Shown: in pieces, positions 52,660 through 61,962 of the stretch
Position numbering within the stretch: the first letter of the stretch is position 1
How the letters are laid out: each line of letters begins with the position of its first letter
Assembly: GCF_947503375.1 (NCBI RefSeq)
Contig: NZ_CANNDQ010000001.1
Location: 124,001-188,000, forward strand
Length of the DNA: 64,000 bases
Origin: an uncultured Psychroserpens sp.
GTDB taxonomy: Bacteria; Bacteroidota; Bacteroidia; Flavobacteriales; Flavobacteriaceae
Direction: 5' to 3'
Made by a program: the position numbers and the translations under genes
Notes under the pieces: model-generated
Seen by the model: only the letters and a program-made list of their open reading frames with translations
What the model was told of the DNA's origin: nothing
The model's database searches: none

Positions 52660-53910
52660 TCATTTAGTTACGATTTGAATGGTTTCTTGTGTTAATTGCT
52701 TTAGTAATAGTGTTTTATCTGCCTCAATAGCTTCAATAGCTTTTCGATTATAATGTCTTACAGTATAAAGACTGACATTATCATGAACAGTTACTTTAAA
52801 TTTTGCTTTTAAATGCTGAAGCAATCGCTCAAGGTTTTTATAACTATTTTCAAAACATACTGAAAAGCTTATGGCTGAATTTTGTATCACATCTACTTTC
52901 ATCTTATATAAGTGAAGCAGTTTAAAAATATCACTGATATTCTCTTCAACAATGTAAGAGAAATCTAAAGAGGATAAAGATATCAATACTTGATTTTTCT
53001 TAACGATATAACATGGAATTTCTGGTTCTATTGCAATTCCCTTACCAACTCTTGTTCCATCAGCTTTGGGGTTTATAAATGATTTTACAAACAATGGAAT
53101 TTCCTTTTGTTGTAATGGTTGAAGTGTTTTTGGGTGAATCACTGAAGCACCATAAAACGCTAATTCAATTGCCTCTCTGTAAGAAATACTATTTAGCAGT
53201 TGCGCATTTTCAAAATAACGAGGGTCGGCATTTAATACGCCAGGTACATCTTTCCAGATAGTAACACTTTGAGCATTTAAACAATACGCAAAAATAGCTG
53301 CAGTATAATCACTCCCTTCACGTCCTAAAGATGTTGTAAAATTATTAGCATCACTTCCCAGAAAACCTTGTGTGATGTTTAAGATTGATGTGTCAAAATC
53401 TGATGCTATTTTTGTTTGCGTCTGTTCCCAATTCACATTAGCCCTTCGGTAGTAATCGTCTGTTTTAATATAGCTTCTCACGTCTAACCAAGTATTATCA
53501 ATTCCAATTGTATTTAAATAGGCACTAATGATAGTAGTAGAAACCAATTCGCCATATCCTATGGTTTGGTCGTATACAAAATTATAATCGGGAGACTTAT
53601 TATGATCTAAAAAATTATTCAATTCATCAAAAACACGCTTCACTTTATTAAATACAGGGTGTTGTGTACTATCAAACAAATCAAGTAAAATTTCGTTATG
53701 ATACTTTTTCACCTCTTGTAAAGAGCTTTGTAATTCGTTTTTATTATCAAAGTAATTTTTAATAACTAACTCCATCGCGTTGGTAGTTTTTCCCATTGCT
53801 GAAACCACAACTAGAGTATTCTTATAACCTACTTTCTGCAAAACCTTAGCTAGGTTTTTCACACCATTTGCATCTTTTACTGAAGCACCTCCAAATTTGA
53901 ATACTTGCAT
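52660..53910 (-). CDS. lysC: Aspartate kinase
   Basis: A 416-residue monofunctional aspartokinase that phosphorylates aspartate for Lys/Thr/Met and cell-wall precursor synthesis. The N-terminus is VFKFGGASVKD. The kinase core has TTSLGREGSDYTAAIFAYCL and VTIWKDVPGVLNADPR. The C-terminal regulatory part (about 300-400) looks like an ACT pair. It lies 1 bp after the GNAT gene and 22 bp before olsF. Confidence 0.95.
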   Translation of the reverse strand: MQVFKFGGASVKDANGVKNLAKVLQKVGYKNTLVVVSAMGKTTNAMELVIKNYFDNKNELQSSLQEVKKYHNEILLDLFDSTQHPVFNKVKRVFDELNNFLDHNKSPDYNFVYDQTIGYGELVSTTIISAYLNTIGIDNTWLDVRSYIKTDDYYRRANVNWEQTQTKIASDFDTSILNITQGFLGSDANNFTTSLGREGSDYTAAIFAYCLNAQSVTIWKDVPGVLNADPRYFENAQLLNSISYREAIELAFYGASVIHPKTLQPLQQKEIPLFVKSFINPKADGTRVGKGIAIEPEIPCYIVKKNQVLISLSSLDFSYIVEENISDIFKLLHLYKMKVDVIQNSAISFSVCFENSYKNLERLLQHLKAKFKVTVHDNVSLYTVRHYNRKAIEAIEADKTLLLKQLTQETIQIVTK

Positions 53911-53911
53911 C

Positions 53912-54391
53912 TTATCGTTTTGATAAATAATCTTTAATCCCTTGTTCGTCTAAATGTACAACATCCCAATCTCTTAAAATGATAGCTCCTTTTTTTTTAT
54001 AGAACTTTATAGCGGGTTCATTCCAATCTAACACTTCCCAGCTTATCCGTTTAACGCCTAAATTACTACCGTATTTTACGACTTCATCTAAAAGCGCTGC
54101 TCCTAATCCAAAGCCTCTCATTTTTTTTGTTACAATTAAATCTTCTAAATGTAACGCTATTCCTTTCCATGTAGAAAAACGCATATACATTAGAGCCATT
54201 GCTTGAATATTTCCATCTACCTCAGCAACCATACAATGAAACTTTGGTTGACTCCCAAAGCCTAAAATTTCTAAATCTTCAACTGTAGTTTCAACAGCGT
54301 CTGGCTCTTTTTCGTATAACGCTAGTTCTTTTATTAAGGTAAAAACTCTTGGCATATCTTCTTTTGTAGCCGATCTTACAGAAAAATTCAT
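53912..54391 (-). CDS. GNAT acetyltransferase (spermidine/diamine-type)
   Basis: 159 residues with VRSATKEDMPRVFTLIKELALYEKEP at the start, split as VRSATKEDMPRV and ELALYEKEPDAVE. These and MYMRFSTWKGIALHLEDLIV resemble spermidine/spermine N1-acetyltransferase-type proteins. The acetyl-CoA site is KMRGFGLGAALLDEV. First gene of the GNAT-lysC-olsF run. Confidence 0.88.
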   Translation of the reverse strand: MNFSVRSATKEDMPRVFTLIKELALYEKEPDAVETTVEDLEILGFGSQPKFHCMVAEVDGNIQAMALMYMRFSTWKGIALHLEDLIVTKKMRGFGLGAALLDEVVKYGSNLGVKRISWEVLDWNEPAIKFYKKKGAIILRDWDVVHLDEQGIKDYLSKR

Positions 54392-54461
54392 TACTAATTA
54401 ATTTGGGTTAAAGATAGTTTAAAAGTTAAGTTTTAGAAAACATTAAAAACTCACGAAAACG

Positions 54462-54490
54462 TTGTAGTTTGTTAAAAAATACGATATTTG
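54462..54490 (+). promoter_or_regulatory. Promoter of fbp
   Basis: TTG (54462-54464) is followed after 18 bp by GATATTTG (54483-54490), a one-mismatch TAnnTTTG. The ATG follows 23 bp later. Confidence 0.5.
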
Positions 54491-54513
54491 CATAAAATTA
54501 ATCATTCACTTCA

Positions 54514-55518
54514 ATGTCTCAAAAAAATCAAACCCTTGGTGAGTTTATTATCGAGAATCAATCCTCTTTTAAATACACTTCTGGCGAGTTATCGCGACTT
54601 ATTAATTCCATTCGATTAGCAGCTAAAGTAGTTAATCATGAAGTAAATAAAGCTGGATTGGTTGACATTATTGGAACAGCTGGAGACACAAACATTCAAG
54701 GCGAAGATCAGCAAAAATTAGATGTTTACGCAAATAATTTATTTATTCAAACCATGACGAAAAGGAATATTGTTTGTGGTATTGCTAGTGAAGAGGAAGA
54801 TCATTTTGTATCTATAAACAGTCAAGATGAAAACAACCAAAATAAATATGTCGTATTAATCGATCCTTTAGACGGTTCTTCAAATATTGATGTTAATGTT
54901 TCAGTTGGAACTATCTTTTCAATATACAGGCGTGTTACACCGCTTGGCACACCTGTTACTATAGATGATTTTCTTCAAAAAGGTAATCAACAAGTTGCTG
55001 CAGGATATGTGGTATATGGAACTTCTACAATGCTGGTTTATACTACAGGACATGGTGTTAATGGCTTTACTCTAAACCCAGCAATTGGGACATTTTACTT
55101 ATCACACCCAGATATGGAGTTTCCTAAAGATGGTAGGATTTATTCGGTCAACGAAGGGAATTACATTCACTTCCCACAAGGAGTCAAAAACTACATAAAG
55201 TATTGTCAAATGGAAGAAGGAGATAGACCATACACTAGTAGATACATCGGTTCGTTGGTTTCAGACTTCCATAGAAATATGATCAAAGGTGGTATATATC
55301 TATATCCAAAAAGTTCTATGAACTCTAATGGCAAGCTACGTTTGTTATACGAGTGTAATCCTATGGCTTTTTTAGCAGAACAAGCTAATGGTAAAGCTAG
55401 TGATGGTTTCACTAGAATATTAGATATAGAACCTAAAGAACTCCATCAACGTGTCCCTTTTATTTGTGGAAGCAAGAATATGGTTGAAAAAGCTGAAGAA
55501 TTTATGCGAAACGCATAA
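54514..55518 (+). CDS. fbp: Class 1 fructose-1,6-bisphosphatase
   Basis: A 334-residue Mg-dependent phosphatase of gluconeogenesis. Metal and substrate motifs are [38 protein letters not shown] and the C-terminal [20 protein letters not shown]. Monocistronic, ended by a perfect bidirectional terminator. Confidence 0.97.
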   Translation: MSQKNQTLGEFIIENQSSFKYTSGELSRLINSIRLAAKVVNHEVNKAGLVDIIGTAGDTNIQGEDQQKLDVYANNLFIQTMTKRNIVCGIASEEEDHFVSINSQDENNQNKYVVLIDPLDGSSNIDVNVSVGTIFSIYRRVTPLGTPVTIDDFLQKGNQQVAAGYVVYGTSTMLVYTTGHGVNGFTLNPAIGTFYLSHPDMEFPKDGRIYSVNEGNYIHFPQGVKNYIKYCQMEEGDRPYTSRYIGSLVSDFHRNMIKGGIYLYPKSSMNSNGKLRLLYECNPMAFLAEQANGKASDGFTRILDIEPKELHQRVPFICGSKNMVEKAEEFMRNA

Positions 55519-55546
55519 AAAAAGCCACTATCAAGTGGCTTTTTTT
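55517..55546. terminator. Bidirectional terminator between fbp and terB-like gene
   Basis: AAAAAAAGCCACT (55517-55529) pairs perfectly with AGTGGCTTTTTTT (55534-55546) around ATCA. Confidence 0.92.
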
Positions 55547-55563
55547 ATTTGATTTGAAATAAA

Positions 55564-55995
55564 TTACATGTTCATGGTTTTCATTTTCTCCGTAAACTCA
55601 TCCAAATCTACGTTATAATGAACCAAGGTCAAGGCCTTATCTGTAATATATTTTACATTATCTTGGTTAAACCCTAAACCTATACAAAGCTTTTCTAATA
55701 AACGTACTTGATCTTCACCTTCTATATGATCTGCCCAGACCATACGCGCTAGATCGTAAAGACGCTCTAAACGTTTGTCATATGATATTGGAGGATTAAT
55801 TGGGTGACTATTATAATCTTTCAGGATCGTTTTATAATCGCTCTCTGTAATATCTAATCGTGTAGCTAAACGGTCTAAAAAAGCTCGTTCAGCATCATTT
55901 ATAATACCATCACTCATAGCTACTCTAACTATAGCAGCAAAATGATCTTCATTACGCTTTTTGAATCCGCTTTCAAATAATTCTGAAAATGACAT
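55564..55995 (-). CDS. TerB-like helical protein
   Basis: 143 residues from the ATG at 55995: MSFSELFESGFKKRNEDHFA followed by VRVAMSDGIINDAERAFLDRLATRLDI, the TerB-like acidic metal-binding helix pair with conserved DG...A/E pattern. The open frame extends upstream to 56187 but that region contains the divergent mfd start and this gene's own promoter, so it is rejected. Members occur in tellurite-resistance and many other contexts; role unknown. Confidence 0.88.
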   Translation of the reverse strand: MSFSELFESGFKKRNEDHFAAIVRVAMSDGIINDAERAFLDRLATRLDITESDYKTILKDYNSHPINPPISYDKRLERLYDLARMVWADHIEGEDQVRLLEKLCIGLGFNQDNVKYITDKALTLVHYNVDLDEFTEKMKTMNM

Positions 55996-56018
55996 ATATT
56001 TTGATTTTTTTAGTGCCA

Positions 56019-56049
56019 CAAAGATAGTTTTATTAAAACATTTTAACAA
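56019..56049 (-). promoter_or_regulatory. Promoter of the terB-like gene
   Basis: On the minus strand TTG (plus 56047-56049) is followed after 20 bp by TATCTTTG (plus 56019-56026). The start would be near 56014, about 19 nt before the ATG at 55995. Confidence 0.65.
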
Positions 56050-56070
56050 TACGCAATAGCACAAAAATTT

Positions 56071-56078
56071 TATATTTG
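56071..56078 (+). promoter_or_regulatory. -7 element of mfd
   Basis: TATATTTG lies 16 bp before the TTG start codon of mfd. A matching TTG at -33 is not evident. Confidence 0.5.
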
Positions 56079-56094
56079 CACAAAATAAAATGCC

Positions 56095-59000
56095 TTGAGT
56101 AAAACCATTCTCTCGCAAACGTATGCACAGGCTTTGCAAATGCAAAATCTGCAAGCTGCTATTGCTAAATCTCAAAGTAGACTTCATTTAAAAGGTTTAG
56201 TTGGCTCATCATTATCACTTATAATTAAAGAAGCTTTTAAAAGTGCTGAATTACCATTTTTAATTTTATTCGACGATAAAGAAGAAGCCGCTTTTTACCT
56301 AAACGATCTTGAGGTACTAATTAACGACAAAGATGTATTATTCTATCCTGGAAGCTATCGTAGACCATATCAAATAGAAGAAACAGATAATGCCAATGTA
56401 CTATTAAGAGCCGAAGTTTTAAATCGTATCAATTCTAGGAAAAAACCAGCCATTATAATAACTTATCCTGATGCCCTTTTTGAAAAGGTGGTTACGCGTC
56501 GCGAATTAGAAAAGAACACACTAAAAGTTGCTGTTGGAGATGAGCTGTCAATAGATTTTGTAAATGAAGTATTATTTGAATACCTGTTTAAACGTGTCGA
56601 TTTTGTTACAGAGCCTGGAGAGTTTTCAGTACGTGGAGGTATTGTAGACGTATTTTCATTTTCTCATGATGAGCCGTATCGTATTGAATTCTTCGGAGAT
56701 GAAGTAGATAGCATTCGTACGTTTGATGTTGAGACACAACTTTCAACAGAGCAGATCAAAAAAATTGGAATTATCCCAAATGTAGCCAATAAATTCTTAG
56801 AAGAAAGTAGACAAAGTTTTTTAAAATACATTGCCCAAAAAACAATAGTCTTCACAAAGAATACCGATTTATTATTCTCTAGAATTGATGACTTTTTTGG
56901 GAAAGCTGAAGACACCTTTAAGGTATTATCTTCCGAATTAAAACATTCAAAACCCGAAGAGTTATTTTGCAACTCAGCAGTATTAAAAAAACAACTCTTA
57001 GACTTTAGTTTGGTTGAGTTTGGTACTTCAAGCTTATTTTCAAATGAGACTATAATTTTTAATACCGCACCACAGCCTTCATTTAACAAACAGTTCAATT
57101 TACTTATTGAAGATTTAAACGCAAATCATCATAAAGGATATACCAATTATATCGCTTGTATAAGTGAACAACAAGCTAAACGTTTTCATGATATTTTTGA
57201 AGATGTAGATCAAGACGTACATTACCAAACTATTGTTTTGTCTTTGTACCAAGGGTTTATAGATCACGACCAAAAAATCACATGTTATACTGATCATCAG
57301 ATCTTTGAGCGTTACCACAAATTTCATCTTAAAAATGGGTATGCTAAAAAACAAGCGATAACCTTAAAAGAGCTTACCAATTTAGATATTGGCGATTATG
57401 TTACGCATATAGATCATGGTATTGGAAAATTTGGTGGATTACAAAAAATTGATGTTGAAGGTAAAAAACAAGAAGCTATAAAGTTAGTCTACGGTGAACG
57501 AGATGTATTGTATTTAAGTATTCATTCACTTCATAAAATTACTAAGTTTAATGGCAAAGATGGAAAGCCACCTAAAGTCTATAAATTAGGCAGTAAAGCT
57601 TGGAAAACCTTAAAGCAAAAAACAAAATCAAGAGTTAAAGAAATTGCATTTAACTTAATCAAGGTTTATGCAAAACGTAAGCTCGAAAAAGGATACCAAT
57701 ACAAACCAGATAGCTATTTACAGCATGAGTTAGAAGCTTCATTCATCTATGAAGACACACCAGATCAGATAAGCTCTACAGCAGATATTAAAGCAGATAT
57801 GGAGAGTGAGCGTCCTATGGATCGTCTTGTTTGTGGTGATGTAGGTTTTGGTAAAACTGAAGTCGCTATTAGAGCGGCATTCAAAGCTGTAGACAATGGG
57901 AAGCAAGTTGCCGTTTTAGTACCAACCACAATATTGGCTTACCAACATCACAAGACATTTACCGAACGCTTGAAAGATTTTCCCGTAACAGTAGATTACC
58001 TCAACCGATTTAGAACAGCTAAAGAAAAACGCATCACCTTAGAGAAGCTTGAAAAAGGTCACGTAGATATTATTATTGGGACACATCAATTGGTAAATAA
58101 AAATGTGAAATTCAAAGATTTAGGCTTGCTTATAGTTGATGAAGAACAGAAATTTGGTGTTGCTGTAAAAGAAAAACTCAAGACATTAAAAGAAAACGTT
58201 GATGTACTTACCCTTACTGCTACTCCTATCCCAAGAACATTGCAATTCAGCTTAATGTCAGCTCGAGATTTATCTGTCATTACAACACCACCTCCAAACC
58301 GTTATCCTATAGAAAGTCATGTGATACGCTTTAATGAGGAAACAATTAGAGATGCTATTACATATGAAATACAACGTGGCGGACAAATTTTCTTTATTCA
58401 CAACCGAATAGAAAATATTAAAGAAGTTGCTGGAATGATACAACGTTTAATCCCTGATGCAAAAGTTGCTATTGGTCACGGGCAAATGGAAGGGAAAAAA
58501 TTAGAGCAATTGATGCTAGCATTTATGAATGGTGAGTTTGATGTTTTAGTAAGTACCACAATTGTTGAAAGTGGGTTGGATGTTCCAAATGCCAACACAA
58601 TTTTTATCAATAATGCGAATAACTTTGGGCTAAGCGACTTGCACCAAATGCGTGGTCGTGTTGGGAGAAGTAATAAAAAAGCGTTTTGTTATTTCATTAC
58701 ACCAGAATATTCGGCTATGACTAATGATGCTAGAAAACGAATAACAGCATTAGAGCAATTTACTGAACTCGGAAGTGGTTTCAATATTGCGATGAAAGAC
58801 CTAGAAATTCGTGGTGCTGGAGATCTGCTTGGTGGTGAACAAAGTGGTTTTATTAATGACATTGGTTTCGATACCTATCAAAAGATCTTAAATGAAGCTA
58901 TAGAAGAACTTAAAGAAAATGAGTTTAAAGAGCTGTATCAAGATGATAACGTGGAAAAAGACTATGTTAAAGATATCACCATCGATACCGATTTTGAATT

Positions 59001-59430
59001 GCTCTTCCCAGATGATTATGTTAATAATATTACGGAACGTTTAAACCTCTACACGAAGTTGAATTCCATTAAAACAGAAGAAGAGCTCCAAACCTTTGAA
59101 ACTGAAATTGTAGATCGATTTGGAGAATTACCTACTCAAGTTATCGATCTATTGAATAGTGTTAGAATTAAGTGGATAGCTACTAAAATAGGTCTTGAAA
59201 AAGTAATTATGAAACAAGGAAAGCTCATTGGCTACTTCATTAATGATCAACAAAGCGCTTTTTATCAAAGTAACGGGTTTACAAAAGTACTTCAGTTTGT
59301 ACAAACACATTCGAAGACATGTAAAATGAAAGAAAAACAAACACGTAATGGATTACGATTACTAATAAATTTTGACCATATAACATCTATTGAAAAAGCT
59401 TTAAGTGTCTTACAGCCCATCTTGGCTTAA
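56095..59430 (+). CDS. mfd: Transcription-repair coupling factor
   Basis: 1111 residues. UvrB-homology N-domains (about 1-330, PGSYRRPYQIEETDNANVLL, GGIVDVFSF), the RNA-polymerase-interacting domain around LDIGDYVTHIDHGIGKFGGL, and a RecG-like helicase core with Walker A DVGFGKTEVA and DEEQ box (VDEEQKFGV) follow. Later are TATPIPRTLQ and ESGLDVPNANT, then the C-terminal D7 domain. It removes stalled RNA polymerase and recruits UvrA. The start is a TTG (SKTILSQTYAQ follows); the nearby ATG at 56090 hits a stop after one codon. Confidence 0.97.
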   Translation: MSKTILSQTYAQALQMQNLQAAIAKSQSRLHLKGLVGSSLSLIIKEAFKSAELPFLILFDDKEEAAFYLNDLEVLINDKDVLFYPGSYRRPYQIEETDNANVLLRAEVLNRINSRKKPAIIITYPDALFEKVVTRRELEKNTLKVAVGDELSIDFVNEVLFEYLFKRVDFVTEPGEFSVRGGIVDVFSFSHDEPYRIEFFGDEVDSIRTFDVETQLSTEQIKKIGIIPNVANKFLEESRQSFLKYIAQKTIVFTKNTDLLFSRIDDFFGKAEDTFKVLSSELKHSKPEELFCNSAVLKKQLLDFSLVEFGTSSLFSNETIIFNTAPQPSFNKQFNLLIEDLNANHHKGYTNYIACISEQQAKRFHDIFEDVDQDVHYQTIVLSLYQGFIDHDQKITCYTDHQIFERYHKFHLKNGYAKKQAITLKELTNLDIGDYVTHIDHGIGKFGGLQKIDVEGKKQEAIKLVYGERDVLYLSIHSLHKITKFNGKDGKPPKVYKLGSKAWKTLKQKTKSRVKEIAFNLIKVYAKRKLEKGYQYKPDSYLQHELEASFIYEDTPDQISSTADIKADMESERPMDRLVCGDVGFGKTEVAIRAAFKAVDNGKQVAVLVPTTILAYQHHKTFTERLKDFPVTVDYLNRFRTAKEKRITLEKLEKGHVDIIIGTHQLVNKNVKFKDLGLLIVDEEQKFGVAVKEKLKTLKENVDVLTLTATPIPRTLQFSLMSARDLSVITTPPPNRYPIESHVIRFNEETIRDAITYEIQRGGQIFFIHNRIENIKEVAGMIQRLIPDAKVAIGHGQMEGKKLEQLMLAFMNGEFDVLVSTTIVESGLDVPNANTIFINNANNFGLSDLHQMRGRVGRSNKKAFCYFITPEYSAMTNDARKRITALEQFTELGSGFNIAMKDLEIRGAGDLLGGEQSGFINDIGFDTYQKILNEAIEELKENEFKELYQDDNVEKDYVKDITIDTDFELLFPDDYVNNITERLNLYTKLNSIKTEEELQTFETEIVDRFGELPTQVIDLLNSVRIKWIATKIGLEKVIMKQGKLIGYFINDQQSAFYQSNGFTKVLQFVQTHSKTCKMKEKQTRNGLRLLINFDHITSIEKALSVLQPILA

Positions 59431-59464
59431 TAATTGAGCTCAATACAAGACAACCTATATACTC

Positions 59465-60775
59465 ATGAAAAAATATATTATACTTCTAGCATTACTGCCA
59501 ACATTTATTTTCGCACAGCACACTATTAGCGGTACGTTTTCACCAGCTAGCGATTACACGTATGCATTTTTATATCATGCAACACCAAATGGATCAAATT
59601 ATGTAGATCGTGTTGAAATTGAAGCTAATGGCAATTTTAAAATACCATTAGATACCTCAGCAACTGCAGGCATCTATAAAATAGTTTATGCATTGCCTCC
59701 CGAAGACTATAATTTTGACCTTATTTATAACGGAAAAGAAAGCATAGCATTTACTTTTAGTGAAGATAAAGGTCTTGAGTTTACAGATAGCAATGAAAAT
59801 AAATTATGGGCGTCTTACAACAAAAGCATGGAAATGGTAAACATGACCATAAGCAATTACTACACGAAAAACAGTACAGGTGAAAAGGCATTTCATGATA
59901 TTTTTAAAACCCTTGAAGACACGCAAATTGCTTTTGAAGAAGCTTCAAAAGGCACTCTAGCTTCAACATTTGTAAAAGCGAACAAGCCTTATGTCCCAAA
60001 AGGATATGAAGATATCACTACTTACTCTGGTAATTTAAAACATACATTTCTAACTCATGTAGATTTTACTGATTACCTATTACAGAGTTCAGATTTTCTC
60101 ACAGATCGTGTGCTAGCATATATGTTTGGGATGTCTGCAAGCACTTCTAATGAAACTTATAAAACCGATGTTGATCATGTGGTAAAGACTATTGGAGAAA
60201 GCAATACAGAACTCAAAGCTATTCTACTGGAAATGATATGGAGTCGTTTTGTTTCGATGGAAAACGAAACGCTCGCAAACTATGTGGCTGACACCTATTT
60301 ATTAGCGCTAGCACAGCAAAATAATTATGAGGCATTAGCCGAACAACTTATTATATATAAAAACAATACCATAGGTAACAGGGCTGCTAATTTTGAATTG
60401 ACCATTTCCAAAAACGGTCAACCTACTTCAACGGCTTTATATGATCTAGATATGGCAAACCAATATTTAGTGATCTTTTGGAGTAGTACTTGTGGGCATT
60501 GCTTAGATGAACTTCCAAAAGTAAAAACAATGTTAGCTATGCGTAATGACATCAAAGTGATTGCATTTGCACTTGAGGACGACTCTGAAAATTGGAAGGA
60601 AAACATCACTGAATTTCCAGATTTTATTCATGTATTAGGTTTAGGTAAATGGGACAATCCTACCTCAAACGCTTATGGTGTTGAAGCGACACCTTCATAC
60701 TTTTTATTAAACAAAGACAAAACCATTATTGCTAAACCTTATGATGTTGAAGCGTTAAAAGAAGTTTTGAAATAG
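59465..60775 (+). CDS. TlpA-like thioredoxin-fold lipoprotein-or-periplasmic protein
   Basis: 436 residues. Signal peptide MKKYIILLALLPTFIFAQ. The N-terminal two-thirds (about 20-300) is a beta-rich plus helical region like the DUF4369-type extensions of Bacteroidota TlpA proteins. The C-terminal thioredoxin fold (about 305-436) has the redox motif C-G-H-C (WSSTCGHCLDELPK) and the cis-Pro segment VEATPSYFL. It would act as a periplasmic disulfide reductase. It starts 34 bp after mfd and has no clear partner. Confidence 0.88.
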   Translation: MKKYIILLALLPTFIFAQHTISGTFSPASDYTYAFLYHATPNGSNYVDRVEIEANGNFKIPLDTSATAGIYKIVYALPPEDYNFDLIYNGKESIAFTFSEDKGLEFTDSNENKLWASYNKSMEMVNMTISNYYTKNSTGEKAFHDIFKTLEDTQIAFEEASKGTLASTFVKANKPYVPKGYEDITTYSGNLKHTFLTHVDFTDYLLQSSDFLTDRVLAYMFGMSASTSNETYKTDVDHVVKTIGESNTELKAILLEMIWSRFVSMENETLANYVADTYLLALAQQNNYEALAEQLIIYKNNTIGNRAANFELTISKNGQPTSTALYDLDMANQYLVIFWSSTCGHCLDELPKVKTMLAMRNDIKVIAFALEDDSENWKENITEFPDFIHVLGLGKWDNPTSNAYGVEATPSYFLLNKDKTIIAKPYDVEALKEVLK

Positions 60776-60821
60776 TTCAAATTAAAACTCTAAAAAAGTC
60801 CTAAGTAATCTCATTAAAAGA

Positions 60822-60855
60822 AAACGTCCAACTCATAATTATGAGATGGACGTTT
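60822..60855 (-). terminator. Long hairpin terminator of the lipoprotein gene
   Basis: Two 17-bp arms (60822-60838 and 60839-60855) pair with a single mismatch, core AAACGTCCA / TGGACGTTT. A T-rich stretch follows on the minus strand, 27 bp after the stop at 60882. Confidence 0.8.
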
Positions 60856-60881
60856 CTAGAAACTAAATAACCAACCAAAAT

Positions 60882-61832
60882 CTAGCTCCTTGTGTTTACC
60901 CTAGGGTTATCTTTTTTAGCCGTTTTTTGCTTACGCTTCTTTGGCTTTTGTGTTTCTGACAGACGGCTTTCACCTGGAGCAGCTTCTCGTAAGAACTGAA
61001 TGTAGCCTCTTCCTGTAAATTCATAGATCGTTTCAGATGACGGATGAAATAATCGTATCCTCTGATCATTAATAACGCTCAATTCAAAGAATTCATTGTC
61101 AAAGAAATCATAATCTAATGTTAATGTTTTCAAATACATATTGTTTGAGATATTTCCAACGCCATAAACTCCTGTGTAATCCCAGTAAATATTAGCTGGA
61201 TCTGCTATATTAACATCTTGCGAGCTTCTAAACTCTGAGTCATTTCCGCCAGCTAAAAATTGAAGATAGTTTTCATTATCAAATTCATTCAACACACCCA
61301 TTTCACTCGTAAATGTCTTTTCCCAAGCTTCATACTCTTGTAAGAAATAATGAATGTTATCATAGAAGACAAAATCATAATCAAAGGTGCTACGCTGGTA
61401 ACCATTCAAGAAATACGATGTATCATTAAAAGGATTATACAACTCAATAGTATTATTATCTATTTGATAGACATCAAACGTTTGGTAACCATCAATATCG
61501 TGATCTATATCTAATATCATGTTATACGCATCGTAAACACCAACATCAATTCCAAAGCCATTACCTTGATCTCCAAATCCAACTAGATTATTGTTGGCAT
61601 AAACAATACCATTTCTAAACGATAAGGTAAATGCAATTTGCAAAAAAGGCGTTTCTCCAGGCCCCAAAGTTTGATTGATATCTACATACCAAAGCTCATA
61701 AGAACCTAATAACTGATTTAAAGAAATTCCTGGCTGATTATCAAATTCGTTGATAATCACCTCATCTGTATAACAAGAGGTGAATAATGTTGCCGATAAA
61801 GCAAAACCTAATAGTATTTTTATCGTTTTCAT
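60882..61832 (-). CDS. Lipoprotein of unknown function
   Basis: 316 residues. Residues 1-20 are a lipoprotein signal with lipobox LFTSC (MKTIKILLGFALSATLFTSC). The mature part is rich in Tyr, Asp, Asn and Phe with alternating strands (lipocalin-like or beta-sandwich character, repeated LYNPFNDTSYFLNGY and RLFHPSSETIYEFTG). The last 25 residues are strongly basic (PKKRKQKTAKK). I recognise no family. Monocistronic. Confidence 0.82.
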   Translation of the reverse strand: MKTIKILLGFALSATLFTSCYTDEVIINEFDNQPGISLNQLLGSYELWYVDINQTLGPGETPFLQIAFTLSFRNGIVYANNNLVGFGDQGNGFGIDVGVYDAYNMILDIDHDIDGYQTFDVYQIDNNTIELYNPFNDTSYFLNGYQRSTFDYDFVFYDNIHYFLQEYEAWEKTFTSEMGVLNEFDNENYLQFLAGGNDSEFRSSQDVNIADPANIYWDYTGVYGVGNISNNMYLKTLTLDYDFFDNEFFELSVINDQRIRLFHPSSETIYEFTGRGYIQFLREAAPGESRLSETQKPKKRKQKTAKKDNPRVNTRS

Positions 61833-61930
61833 AATCGTTCATTTTTAGGGTTACTATTGTATTGATTTCAAAACGCATGCCAAAAATGAAAGTCTAGCGT
61901 AGAGATGCTTTAAAAACCACCTTTTATTCT

Positions 61931-61938
61931 TATTTTTG
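61931..61938 (+). promoter_or_regulatory. -7 element of gpsA
   Basis: TATTTTTG matches TAnnTTTG and lies 24 bp before the ATG at 61963. Confidence 0.45.
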
Positions 61939-61962
61939 AGTCACTAAATTGATAATCCATTT

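Noticed and set aside
55996..56187. N-terminal extension of the terB-like frame up to 56187
   Set aside because: The extension contains the gene's own TTG-20-TATCTTTG promoter and the divergent mfd start, and the TerB fold begins after the ATG at 55995.
56664..57098. 144-codon minus-strand frame inside mfd
   Set aside because: Antisense shadow of the mfd N-terminal domains with Ser/Asn/Lys-rich composition and no family features.
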